Below are positions 36,086-45,318 of a stretch of DNA of 64,000 nucleotides, in pieces. This stretch comes from Megascapheus bottae (taxonomy: Eukaryota > Chordata > Mammalia > Rodentia > Geomyidae), in the NCBI GenBank assembly GCA_024803745.1, contig JANJXV010000017.1:1323001-1387000 (forward strand), written 5' to 3'. Numbering within the stretch: position 1 is the stretch's first letter; each line of letters starts with the position of its first letter. Position numbers and translations under genes: made by a program. The notes under the pieces were generated by a model that worked only from the letters and a program-made list of their open reading frames with translations, was not told where the DNA came from and ran no database searches.

Positions 36086-36275
36086 TTTTTTTCCAGTCCT
36101 GGGCTTGAGCTCAGGATCTGAGCACTGTCCTTGGACTTTTCCTCAAGGCTAATGTTCTACCCTGAGCCGCCACACCACTTCTGGCTTTTTTCTATGTATG
36201 TGGTACCGGGGAATCGAACCTGGGTCTTTGTGCATGCGAGGCAGGCACTCTACCACTAGGCCAAACTCCAGGCCC
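36086..36275 (-). repeat. IDL-Geo-like SINE, minus strand, nested in L1
   Basis: Clean reversed copy. The exact 12-bp direct repeat tctaagtctttt at 36074-36085 and 36276-36287 defines the insertion. Confidence 0.92.
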
Positions 36276-36294
36276 TCTAAGTCTTTTCATTTCC

Positions 36295-36552
36295 TTACAA
36301 ATGGGGCGATGTGTTCTTTCTGACAGCAGCATAGAATTCCATTGTGTACAAATACCACATCTTGTTGATCCACTCATCAATTGAGGGACATCTGTGTTGG
36401 TTCCATATCTTTGCTATGGTAAATAGTGCTGCAATGAACATCATTGTGCTAGTGGATTTAGTATGCTCATGGAGGCAACGTATGGATGGGTCTTGTTTCT
36501 TAATCCAGTCTGCTATTCTGTGTCTTTTGATTGGATTCTTCAGCCCATTCAC
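36295..36552 (-). pseudogene. L1 ORF2 N-terminus joined to C-terminus by deletion
   Basis: An 85-residue frame starts with the ORF2 endonuclease N-terminus (MNGLKNPIKRHRIADW) and after about 30 residues continues in frame with the ORF2 C-terminal segment (TMMFIAALFTIAKIWNQ). All of RT and most of the endonuclease are missing. The junction at about 36465 shows short microhomology (gagca/catac). Confidence 0.8.
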
Positions 36553-37142
36553 ATTAGGGAAATTATGGAGGGGTGGTTAGTGTTCTTTGTCATTATTTAT
36601 TTTTACTTCTGAGTTTCATTCTCTTTTTTCCCCCTTTATGTTTAGTGATTTATAGGTGATAGCTTCTTGATGGGAGTTCTAGCTGTTCTGCAAGTTGTTC
36701 TTGATTAGTTTTTTTAAATGCTGGTTTAGTGTACATGTATTCATATAGCTTCTCTTTGGAAGGAAATATTTTTGTTTTTCCCCTCAAATGTAAATGTTAG
36801 TTTCGTTGGATGTATCAATCTGAGTTGGCAGTAGTTGGTCTTCAGGGCATGAATGATATTTTTCTAAGCTTTCCTTGCATTTAGGGTTTGTGTGGAGAGG
36901 TTTGCAGTTATTCTAATTTTTTTCCATTGTTATATAGCTCTTTCTTTGTTTTTGTGGCATTTAAGATCAGCTCCTTAGTATTCAGCTCTGATGTTTTTAC
37001 TATGATGTGTCTAGACAAGTTCCTTCTAGGATCTTGCCTGCTTGGAGTTCTAAAGCCTTCAATAATGTGAGTATTTTCCCTTTTGTGGTTGGGGAAGTTC
37101 TCTGCTATGATCTCCCCTTCTTGGATTCCTATTATACAAAGA

Positions 37143-37787
37143 TTAGATTTTTTGGCTACGTCTGCCAGATCCTGGAGTTCTCTTTGGTGATGTCCTATTC
37201 TCCATCTCAGTCAATCTGTTGCTTAATGCTTTCATTTTTGTTTGCACTGTGGACACTGAGCTGATCATGTCTGCTCTGATGGTATTAATCTTTTCTTCTA
37301 GGGAAGTATAATGTTTTTCTGTTTTTCTTTGGAGATCGAGGAGCTCCTTATTGATTTTCTGTTTATGTTCCTGGAATTGTTTTTGGAATTCTGCTTTGAT
37401 CTCTTTAGTCATGTCTGCAATCATCTCCTTGAAAAGGGTCATGTTTCCTGTCTCTTCAGGTGTCATTTCTTTGGATGGTGACATCTCTCTCATCCCTTCA
37501 TTCTTGTTTCTCTTTGGGCTTTGATTATATATTTCATGATTTGTTGTTGCGATTTCTGATGCATTGGAATTGAGATTGTTGTAGGTTTGCTCTGTGGTCA
37601 GTAGGTGGCGGTCTTTACTTGGTTTGGGGCTGGTGGTTCTGGGACTATGTGTATAGGTGTGGTTCTCAGTCAAATTAGTTCTGTTGCTGACTGAGTCTGA
37701 GATTGCAGCTTTTATAGGTGTGTCAGCCCGTTCCCAAAGGCTGTGTGCCACTGAACAGCTAGCTCTCAGCCCAACCAGTGGTCCCAC
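37143..37787 (-). pseudogene. L1 ORF1 N-terminal half remnant
   Basis: A 214-residue open stretch that begins in 5'UTR-derived sequence and runs through the ORF1 N-terminus and coiled coil (QFQEHKQKINKELLDLQRKT), rich in E, K and heptads. It ends before the RRM domain, whose sequence continues out of frame to about 36600. Not a functional ORF1p. Confidence 0.75.
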
Positions 37788-38134
37788 TGTGGGCCCACAG
37801 TTTGGGGGCTTCAGCCATGGGGCCTGGGGCCCGGTGGCTAGTTTGTTCCCAGGGGCAGGGCTCAGCCAAGGGCATGTGGTTTGGGAGCTTCTGGGAGCAG
37901 ACTAACTTGTGGCCCTGTTCCCAGGGGTGGGGCCCAGCAGAGGTGCTATGCCTTTCAGTTCCCTGCTGTGTTTCAGAGAAGTACTGGGCTGCTTTGGCTG
38001 AGAGTCTTTCTGTGACTCTGTGGGTGGCCCCCCCCTGGTGCTGTCTTGCTGGAGGCTCCCAGCAGGAGGGCGCTCCACTTATTTTTGGTTCAGTCAGATG
38101 ATGGCATGCAGACTCACACACACCTACCCGGTGT

Positions 38135-38451
38135 TGGAAGGCAGGGTCTTAACTATGCTTCTATTCTGGAATTTATAAAAAGTTCTCTACAGTGGAAGAG
38201 CTACTGATTCAGTTCCATTTTTACTTTTTATTTGTTGGAAGGAAATAATTATTTGCGTTGTGGTGGTTGAGGACTTCAAAGCACCATAGTGTCCTTTTTG
38301 CTTGGGAGACATATATGGGTAGCATTTACAGATAGTTCCTCATTGTATATATTAGAAGTGTTATTTATTTACTTTTGTTCTCAAATTCCAAGTGAAAGGT
38401 GTTGTACAATACTATGCCTTTCCCTAGTTTCCTAGACAATTGTCTATTGTG
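38135..38451. other. No recognised feature
   Basis: Short unique stretch left of ERV-B. The ERV-B target-site duplication begins at 38452. Confidence 0.4.
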
Positions 38452-38457
38452 CTTAAT
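38452..38457. repeat. Target-site duplication of ERV-B, left copy
   Basis: cttaat, identical to 47433-47438. A 6-bp duplication is typical of class II ERVs and betaretroviruses. Confidence 0.92.
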
Positions 38458-38793
38458 TGCCGGGGCCTCCCGGCAGCAAATTCGGGTTCCTGAAATAAGG
38501 GGCAGGGACTGGAAAAATTAGAAGAGAGACAAACACATCGGGTCCAGGAGGTCTGCAGCCCAAGCAAAAACTGCCTCTTCGTTTATTCTTAACACAAAGT
38601 TTTTATCCCCTCCCGAGACCAGGGCCCTCCCAGGTGTTACATCCAGATCGTTAATCAGGGAGCTGTTGAGGGTTACATTCATATGGTAAATCTCAGATCA
38701 ATTGAACAGGAGAAGGCCAAAAAACAATAAGACAATCAAGCAATTATCTGATGCAAATCAAAGTACAGTTTGTTTCCACTCTTGCTCCCGACA
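38458..38793 (-). repeat. ERV-B 3' LTR
   Basis: 336 bp, TG...CA. On the minus strand a TATA-like ATAAAAA (38600-38606) is followed by AATAAA (38582-38587) within about 20 nt. The R region should therefore be short. It differs from the 5' LTR at two positions by my reading. Confidence 0.95.
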
Positions 38794-38812
38794 TATCCCC
38801 CGTCTCTATTTT
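38794..38812 (-). other. ERV-B polypurine tract
   Basis: The minus strand reads AAAATAGAGACGGGGGATA directly before the LTR TG. This is the expected plus-strand primer site. Confidence 0.8.
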
Positions 38813-39270
38813 AAAAGAAACACAAGTGCAATTTCTATTCTTTTCACTATCTCTAATATCTCATTATCCTGTCTCACTTTCCAAAAATGACTGGTCCCTT
38901 CATCTAAAGGGGATAGATGGGCGGAGATTCGGCTTCTGTGACTTCTTCAAGCTGACTCAGGGGCGTTGTCTCTGTGCTTGACCAGGGACCTTAAAAAGCC
39001 TAGCCTGTTTATTAGGGATTGCAAGGGTTAGATATCAGGAATAATAATTTACTCCAAACTAGAGATCATATTTGACATTTAACAACTGCACAAACCATCT
39101 TTGGCTACAATAGTGTAGTTACATAGCACCCATTTGCAAAAGCCTTTTCTTGATTGTCTGGGGAACTAAGTTTCTGCAACCTTAACAATGCTTCAGTTGT
39201 CAGATCTAAACAGATTAATAGAGACACAAGTCTCAGATCCACAAACTTTTCCTGAATTTGTGGCTGGTGT

Positions 39271-39303
39271 CAAAAATAAATAAATAAATAAATAAATAAA
39301 AAT
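39271..39303. repeat. (AAAT)n microsatellite in ERV-B
   Basis: About seven tandem aaat/aata units. Confidence 0.93.
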
Positions 39304-39566
39304 TTTGCTCAATTAGGGCTTTAAACTATCCACTATCACAGAAGATTGACAAGTTCCTGCCCAGTTATGAAAGGCACGGGCATTAGTAAGGCATGCTTAC
39401 AAACTATTCTATGACCTCCCGGCTCTGATTAATTTGATCGGCCAAGCACAAGTGACTAAGATCTGACACCATCTCTGCCATCCAAGCAGAGGCTTTCTGC
39501 GTCGTGTCCCAGTAGAGTTTCCCCACACAGGGATAAATGTCCCATTGGCAATTCACTTGCTTAGTT

Positions 39567-39720
39567 GCTGGACTTGAACTCAGGGCCTGGGCACTGTCCC
39601 TCAGCTCTCCAGCTCAAGGCTAGCACCCTGCCACTGTGAGTCCTGAGCTTGGTGCTTGAGTGCTGTCCCCCAGCTGTTCAGCTCAGAGCTAGCACTCTGC
39701 GGCTTCAAGCTCCAAAGCAA
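39567..39720 (-). repeat. Two SINE right-monomer-like stretches inside ERV-B
   Basis: The plus strand reads ggacttgaactcagggcctg ... tcaaggctagcaccctgcca, then a second weaker copy (gcttgagtgctgtcccccag ... gctagcactctg). Both resemble the reversed right monomer of the window's SINEs. The equivalent block is at 29-180 in ERV-A. Confidence 0.65.
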
Positions 39721-41500
39721 CTCTGCCTTAATAGCACTCTGCTGCCAGATTAGACACCACAATCTCACAGGGACTTTGCTTTGCCCGGGGTTGGCTCAAA
39801 ACTGCAGTTTTCAGATCAGTGAGTCCTACGAACGGCCATGTATCTCCAATAGAGCAACAAGGTGGTAGACACAGAAATAGTCTCTAAGCATGAGCTTACC
39901 TAGAACCTGGAAAAGGCCAAAGTTACATCTGAATAAGGATTGCTGTTCTTCTCCAATGGGCTAGCTGGAAGTTACAAGAGCAAGCTGAAATAGCAATTAA
40001 GCAATTACTTTGGTAGTCCTGATTTTCCTTTTCTCTCTTTCTTTAAACATATAAGACAACTTCACTTTCAAATATTGTTCAGAAACCCATTTCCAATGTT
40101 CTTAATAACTTTTACTGATACTGGCTTAAACAATTAACACCTTAGCCTTTATTTGCAATTGAAAAACCTTTAAGGGCACAAAGAGCTCCTGCCCTCAGGC
40201 CCCCTAGGGCCCAAGGCACTCCTCTTGCCTTTCAGAAAAAAGGGGCTCTTATGCAGTTTAGATTACTGGCTAAAACTCCAACGACAGTTTAAACTCAAAT
40301 AACAGTTTTTCCCTAATGCAAGAACTATAGACATCAGTGCACCAAAAGTCCAAGTCTGGACTTAGTTTTCTTCCTTTTTTTTTTTTTTAAACATTCCTTT
40401 AAAATACTAATCACATTATCCACATGTACCATCAGATTTCTAGTGTCAGTTTGCAAGAAAGGACAGGCAAAGTTTCTGACGTTAATGAACAATTTTACAT
40501 TTAAATCTCTAATACATGTTTCCAAACTTTAACTTAAAGTAATAAATCCCAAATTCCCTAACACCTCTGAGCTGAACAGGATACAATGTTTACAATGTAA
40601 ACAGCTGTATGCCCTGCAATAAAATGCAGATTTCAGGATCTAGAAAAATATTTACCAGTTTTTCTTTAAGACAACACAATAATTCTTTGAGACATTGTAA
40701 AACATCCAAACCTAATATTTTTCTTGAAGTTTTAAGCTTAGATTTACCCAATTGTCTTTGTGTTTAAGTATAAATTTATCCCTTTTTTTTTTTTTTTTTT
40801 TTTTTTTCAGCATGCTGACAATTTAACCTAGAACATGTTCACTCACTCATTCACACACATTCATACTCAAAGATCATAAAGCGCGCAAAATTAATATCGG
40901 CCGTTCAATTTCCGGAAGTTTGTGTCAAGAGAGTTTTGCCAATTTTACTCTTACAGGTGAGAACCAGGTTCGAAACAAAACTTTTTGCAAGGCAACTTAG
41001 CTGGAATTTATTTTTCCAGGGCTTGTTACAACTGCAGACATGGGGGAGCGGCCATGCTAGGCCCAGGAATGTTCAAATAAATAACAAGGATGTGTGCTTG
41101 AGTACGCACAGAAAAACCATAAGGACCCACACTTAGAAATGGTACCAATTTTAAAGACAAAAACTGGACAAAGAAAAATATGTAACATGAACAAGACAGA
41201 GAAGCGGAGACTTTTAAATAATCAGACATTGACATATAACAAGAAAATTGGACTCAATCAGATACACTTAACAGCTATTTTTAGATTTAGGCATGTCTTG
41301 CTGGTGGGACTCTCAGGTATGCCTTGATATTGACAAGAAACTCAGAAGGGGAAGGGGGGTCAAGGCGTCCCTTGACCACCCAGGCCTCTATTTTAGGCCC
41401 ACAGTGCACCCCTTTTTTTTTTTTTTTTTTTTAAATAAAAAATAAAATAGAATAAAAAAATAAAACAAAACACAGACATACAGGGGGTCGGCCGACTTCT

Positions 41501-41506
41501 ACTTAC
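41501..41506 (-). promoter_or_regulatory. Putative splice donor downstream of pol, ERV-B
   Basis: The minus strand reads AGAG|GTAAGT about 220 nt after the pol stop, conserved at 1926-1931 in ERV-A. It could serve an accessory or subgenomic RNA. Usage is untested. Confidence 0.42.
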
Positions 41507-41724
41507 CTCTGGAGGCCTTTGCTTTTCACCTGGGCATCTTTTACAAAAAAGGTTATTAAGAAGAGGGATGGTAAAGACAAAATAATGTCACATATTAAAT
41601 TGTGTAGAGTCAATGAATATGTTAAAAGGTCCCTACATAATAGTAAAAGGAGGAGAAACACAGCTCATATGAATGTGTGGAACAAGTGGATCAGTAGCAG
41701 TCCCAATAGACATGCACAAATAAC

Positions 41725-44700
41725 TCAGGTCCTTTCCACGTCGCAGGATGCACCACTGGAGGGTTGGGGGTGTAGGCCCAGTGAGTCGCTGCTTGGATGG
41801 CCACTGTCACTCTCCACGATCCGAACGCAGCGTTCAGGCAGCCAGCGGGCGTCATTTTCTCCTTGTGAAAAAACACATACATGCCCTCGACCCCAGGTTA
41901 GAACAGGATCGGGTCCATGCCAAGCACCAGTTAGGGGATCCTTCCACTTTACTAAGGCAAAGGCACGCTGCTCTCTTTTTTCCCAGAATCGCTGAGCAGC
42001 AGATAAATTATTTGAATCCAAATTCAAAAAATTTAAAACAAATAAAGCATGATTAAGTATATTCACAGGGGTAGCGGGATACGACTCCCCTTTCTGTATT
42101 TTAGCAATTTGATGTTTTAATAATCCATTAGCTCTCTCCATGATGCCTTGACCTTGAGGATTGTAAGGAATGCCTGTAATATGAGTGATATTATAGGAAC
42201 GGCAGAAGGATTGAAATGCTCGGCTTGCGTAGCCAGGGCCATTATCTGTTTTTATTTGCGAGGGAATCCCCATCACAGCAAAGCATCGAATGCAGTGGGA
42301 AATACAATGTTTAGTGGCTTCCCCAGCAAGGGGGGTGGCCAAGATAAAATTAGAATAAGTATCTACAGTAACATGAACATATTTTAATCGGCCAAATGAT
42401 GGAACATGCGTGACATCCATCTGCCAAATGTGATTAGAAAGCAGTCCTCGTGGATTTATACCTAAATGGGGGGCTGGTGAAAAAGGGACACAGTTGGAGC
42501 AAGTCTTAACTATTTGCCTCGCTGTTTCCCTAGATAATTTGAACTGTCGGCGCAAGGCTCGACTGTTTTGATGATGGATGGCATGTGACTGCTTAGCAAG
42601 TTCAACCTGAGTTAAGTAAACTCTGGTGGCAGAGTCAGTGACCGCATTGCCTTCACTTAAAGGGCCAGGAAGATTAGTGTGAGCTCGAACAAAGCCAAAA
42701 AAACAGGGGTGGTTGCGAGAACAAAGCAAAGTTTGTATTTGGCGAAATTGGGTCTGAATATTGGAGTTAGTAGTTCCAATAAAGGGAACAGTTTCTATGA
42801 CTTGAAGAGCACGAATTACATATTGACTGTCTGAGTATAAGTTAAAGGGCTCGTCTTGTAACAGGACGAGTGCCTGTAAAACAGCCTCTAACTCCACCTC
42901 TTGGGCGGAGGAAAAACCTGTAACCCAAGATTGAGTTTTCCCATTAATGGTCAAAGCAGCCGTTCCATTTGAGGATCCATCTGTAAATACCAAAGCGGCA
43001 GAAGATAAAGGCGAGGCCTGTACTATGGAAGGAAATAGAAACGTATGACACGCAGCAAATTGGAGAAGTTTGTTAGACGGGTAGTGATGCAAAATTTTTC
43101 CCGTATAATTGGCCCAAGCAATGGCCCAAGGATCGCAATGGGCGAATAGCCAATCTTGTTGTTGTAAATTATATGGGACACAGATAAAATGAGGTTCCTG
43201 ACCTAAATATTTACGGGAATCCACTCGGCACATGTGTATCAGATTAGCTACCAATTCGTAGTAGGGGGTCAGCACTTTGCCGGGTGTTGATGGTAGATAA
43301 AGCCATAAAAGTGGGCCATCCTGCCACAATACAGCAGTTGGGGAGTGAGAAGTAGCTAAAATGTAAACTCCCCAGGGTTTAGAATAGTCACAATAGGTCA
43401 TTTGTTGCTGGGAAATTGCCTTTTCTACAATTTGGATGGCCCTCCTGGCGTCAGGATTTAATTCGCGCAAGGATGTAGGGTTGGTATCTCCTTTTAAGAG
43501 ATCAAAGAGGGGTTTTAACTCTCCTGTGGAGAGCTTTAGATAAGGCCGAAGCCAATTTATATCTCCTAAGAATTGCTGAAAATCATGAAGAGTTCTTAAG
43601 TGTGAAGTTTTTAATTGTATTTTTTGGCTTTTAAAATAGTGTGGGCCTAATATATGGCCTAGATATGTAAAAGGCGGGTGTTCCTGAACCTTTTCAGCTG
43701 CTATTACAAGGCCAAAGAGGCTCAGATCCTGCTTTAGTTGTCCAAAGGCTTGTCGTACGACGATAGGGTCAGAACAAGCCAACAAGATGTCATCCATATA
43801 ATGAACAATATAAACAGAAGAAAATTTTTCACGAGTGGAAGAAATGGCTCTAGCCACAAAACTTTGACATAAAGTTGGGCTATTTGCCATGCCCTGTGGG
43901 AGCACAAGCCAGTGATATCGCTTCATGGGTTCTTTAAAATTAACAGAGGGGACACTGAAGGCAAAGCGCTTACAGTCTTGAGGCGCCAGGGGTATAGTAT
44001 AGAAACAATCCTTCAAATCTATAATAATCTTATAAGTATCCTTTGGGATTGCCATGGGTGAAGGCAAGCCAGGCTGTAGGGCCCCCATCAGTTCCATTGT
44101 GGCATTTATTTTTCTCAAATCCTGTAACAGCCTCCATTTACCTGACTTTTTCTTTATAACAAAAATTGGAGAATTCCATGGAGAGTTAGAAGGGGCCACA
44201 TGCCCCAAATCCAGCTGCTCCTGTATCAGCTGCTGTACTGCAATGATCTTTTCTAGTGAAAGAGGCCACTGTTCAACCCATACCGGTCGTTCAGAGAGCC
44301 AATTTATGGGATCAGCATGAGGGGGAGGGCAAACGACAGCTCCCGTCAAGGGATACCCCAATCCTTGTCTCGTAGGGTGAGACTGGGGTTGGAGTGGCTC
44401 TAGCTCCCCCTGTGCTGCTCGGCCTAGTCCCCTAAAGGGGAGGAGGCCTTGATCAAGTAACTGCTTAGTGACCGCAGCACTAGGACTAAACATATACACT
44501 CCCATTTTTTCCATGATATCACGACCCCATAAATTAATTGGCAGATGATCCAAGACAAATGGCTGAAAATGACCAGAGTGCCCTTCCTCATCTCTCCAAC
44601 CAAGGATCGCACTGCTCTGCTGTGGGTCAGTTGCTTGCCCAACCCCCTGTAGGGAAGTCATAGAGGTTGTCAGGGGCCATTGGGCTGGCCAATGTTTTTT

Positions 44701-45318
44701 AGATATCACAGACACATCTGCTCCAGTGTCTAATATTCCTTTAAAGGGCTTTTCTTGTATAAATATAGTCATCTCAGGCCTCTCTTGTTTTATGCTTTGT
44801 ACCCAATAGATATCAGAAGATCTAAATCCTCTCTGTCCACATGGGGAATTAGCAGTCTCCCCGGGAGGTAAAGGCACAAGTATTAATTGTGCTAATTTTT
44901 GACCGGCTGGGATCGATACCACGTGTTTCGGGGCAGAGGCCATAACTTTGATTTCTCCAGTAAAATCCTGGTCAATTTTGCCAGGTGTAATCTGTATCCC
45001 TTTAAGGGCTGAGCTACTTCGCCCTAACAGCAATCCAGCCACTCCTGGGGGAAGGGGGCCGAAGACCCCCGTGGGGAGAGCTTGTGTCCCCATCTCTGGG
45101 GTCAATACTGAGCAGGTGGAGGAACAGAGGTCCAATCCTGCACTTCCTGGGGTGGCACGGAGGAGGCCGGAGACTGATCTTGGGGGGTTGTTAGAAGATG
45201 CACTTGTGGCCGAGAAGAGGGAGGGACTGCCCCATGGTTTTGCGGGGCCAGGGGCTGGCCCCTCCTCCAGTTTCCCGAAAGCGGGCGGCCATTGCGATCT
45301 GTTCTTGACCTGCAATCT
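41725..45318 (-). CDS. pol: ERV-B pro-pol: dUTPase, protease, RT, RNase H, integrase in one frame
   Basis: Open from just after a TAA at 45319-45321 to the stop ending at 41725, about 1,197 codons. There is no native start; it should be reached by -1 frameshifting from gag near 45270. Counting residues from 45315: a dUTPase-like domain (about 50-165, with GLLLGRSS and a DFTGEIKV motif 3), aspartic protease with DTGAD at 196-200, a short G-patch-like GLGY segment, RT with YMDD at 506-509, RNase H with TDGSS (Asp 779), and integrase with a zinc-binding HHCC region, WQMD (Asp 967), TDNGPGY and a Glu 35 residues further on (D,D35E). All the catalytic residues I looked for are present. dUTPase motif 5 is degenerate. 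Unusually, protease and polymerase share one frame. Minus-strand neighbour: gag, overlapping by about 217 nt. Confidence 0.93.
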   Translation of the reverse strand, partial: RLQVKNRSQWPPAFGKLEEGPAPGPAKPWGSPSLFSATSASSNNPPRSVSGLLRATPGSAGLDLCSSTCSVLTPEMGTQALPTGVFGPLPPGVAGLLLGRSSSALKGIQITPGKIDQDFTGEIKVMASAPKHVVSIPAGQKLAQLILVPLPPGETANSPCGQRGFRSSDIYWVQSIKQERPEMTIFIQEKPFKGILDTGADVSVISKKHWPAQWPLTTSMTSLQGVGQATDPQQSSAILGWRDEEGHSGHFQPFVLDHLPINLWGRDIMEKMGVYMFSPSAAVTKQLLDQGLLPFRGLGRAAQGELEPLQPQSHPTRQGLGYPLTGAVVCPPPHADPINWLSERPVWVEQWPLSLEKIIAVQQLIQEQLDLGHVAPSNSPWNSPIFVIKKKSGKWRLLQDLRKINATMELMGALQPGLPSPMAIPKDTYKIIIDLKDCFYTIPLAPQDCKRFAFSVPSVNFKEPMKRYHWLVLPQGMANSPTLCQSFVARAISSTREKFSSVYIVHYMDDILLACSDPIVVRQAFGQLKQDLSLFGLVIAAEKVQEHPPFTYLGHILGPHYFKSQKIQLKTSHLRTLHDFQQFLGDINWLRPYLKLSTGELKPLFDLLKGDTNPTSLRELNPDARRAIQIVEKAISQQQMTYCDYSKPWGVYILATSHSPTAVLWQDGPLLWLYLPSTPGKVLTPYYELVANLIHMCRVDSRKYLGQEPHFICVPYNLQQQDWLFAHCDPWAIAWANYTGKILHHYPSNKLLQFAACHTFLFPSIVQASPLSSAALVFTDGSSNGTAALTINGKTQSWVTGFSSAQEVELEAVLQALVLLQDEPFNLYSDSQYVIRALQVIETVPFIGTTNSNIQTQFRQIQTLLCSRNHPCFFGFVRAHTNLPGPLSEGNAVTDSATRVYLTQVELAKQSHAIHHQNSRALRRQFKLSRETARQIVKTCSNCVPFSPAPHLGINPRGLLSNHIWQMDVTHVPSFGRLKYVHVTVDTYSNFILATPLAGEATKHCISHCIRCFAVMGIPSQIKTDNGPGYASRAFQSFCRSYNITHITGIPYNPQGQGIMERANGLLKHQIAKIQKGESYPATPVNILNHALFVLNFLNLDSNNLSAAQRFWEKREQRAFALVKWKDPLTGAWHGPDPVLTWGRGHVCVFSQGENDARWLPERCVRIVESDSGHPSSDSLGLHPQPSSGASCDVERT

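Larger units (their letters stand above)
35586..38134 (-). mobile_element. L1 with internal ORF2 deletion, minus strand
   Basis: Right to left it reads 5'UTR (about 38134-37790), ORF1 5' half, degraded ORF1 3' half, ORF2 start at 36552, a deletion joining ORF2 residue about 30 to the ORF2 C-terminus at about 36465, and the 3'UTR down to 35586. A SINE sits at 36086-36275. Confidence 0.82.
38813..41724 (-). other. ERV-B non-coding 3' region in place of env
   Basis: Almost 2.9 kb between integrase and the polypurine tract with no frame resembling envelope surface or transmembrane protein. The part from about 39550 to 41724 is closely similar to the corresponding part of ERV-A, so it belongs to the family and is not local damage. 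It includes two SINE right-monomer-like stretches (39567-39720), an (AAAT)n run at 39271-39303, long T tracts (40783-40807, 41412-41432) and a strong splice donor at 41501-41506. What it does is unknown; an RNA role such as export or packaging is conjecture. Confidence 0.75.

Noticed and set aside
38813..41724. Possible env gene
   Set aside because: No long minus-strand frame, signal peptide, CX2C/CX6CC motif or transmembrane segment could be read. Only short unrelated frames are present.
41519..41995. Plus-strand 158-codon frame in ERV-B
   Set aside because: It crosses the antisense of the pol end and non-coding sequence, and its equivalent in ERV-A is broken.
41748..42056. Plus-strand 102-codon frame opposite integrase, also present at 2221-2529
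   Set aside because: It is antisense to the conserved integrase coding sequence in both proviruses, so its conservation is explained by the minus-strand gene.
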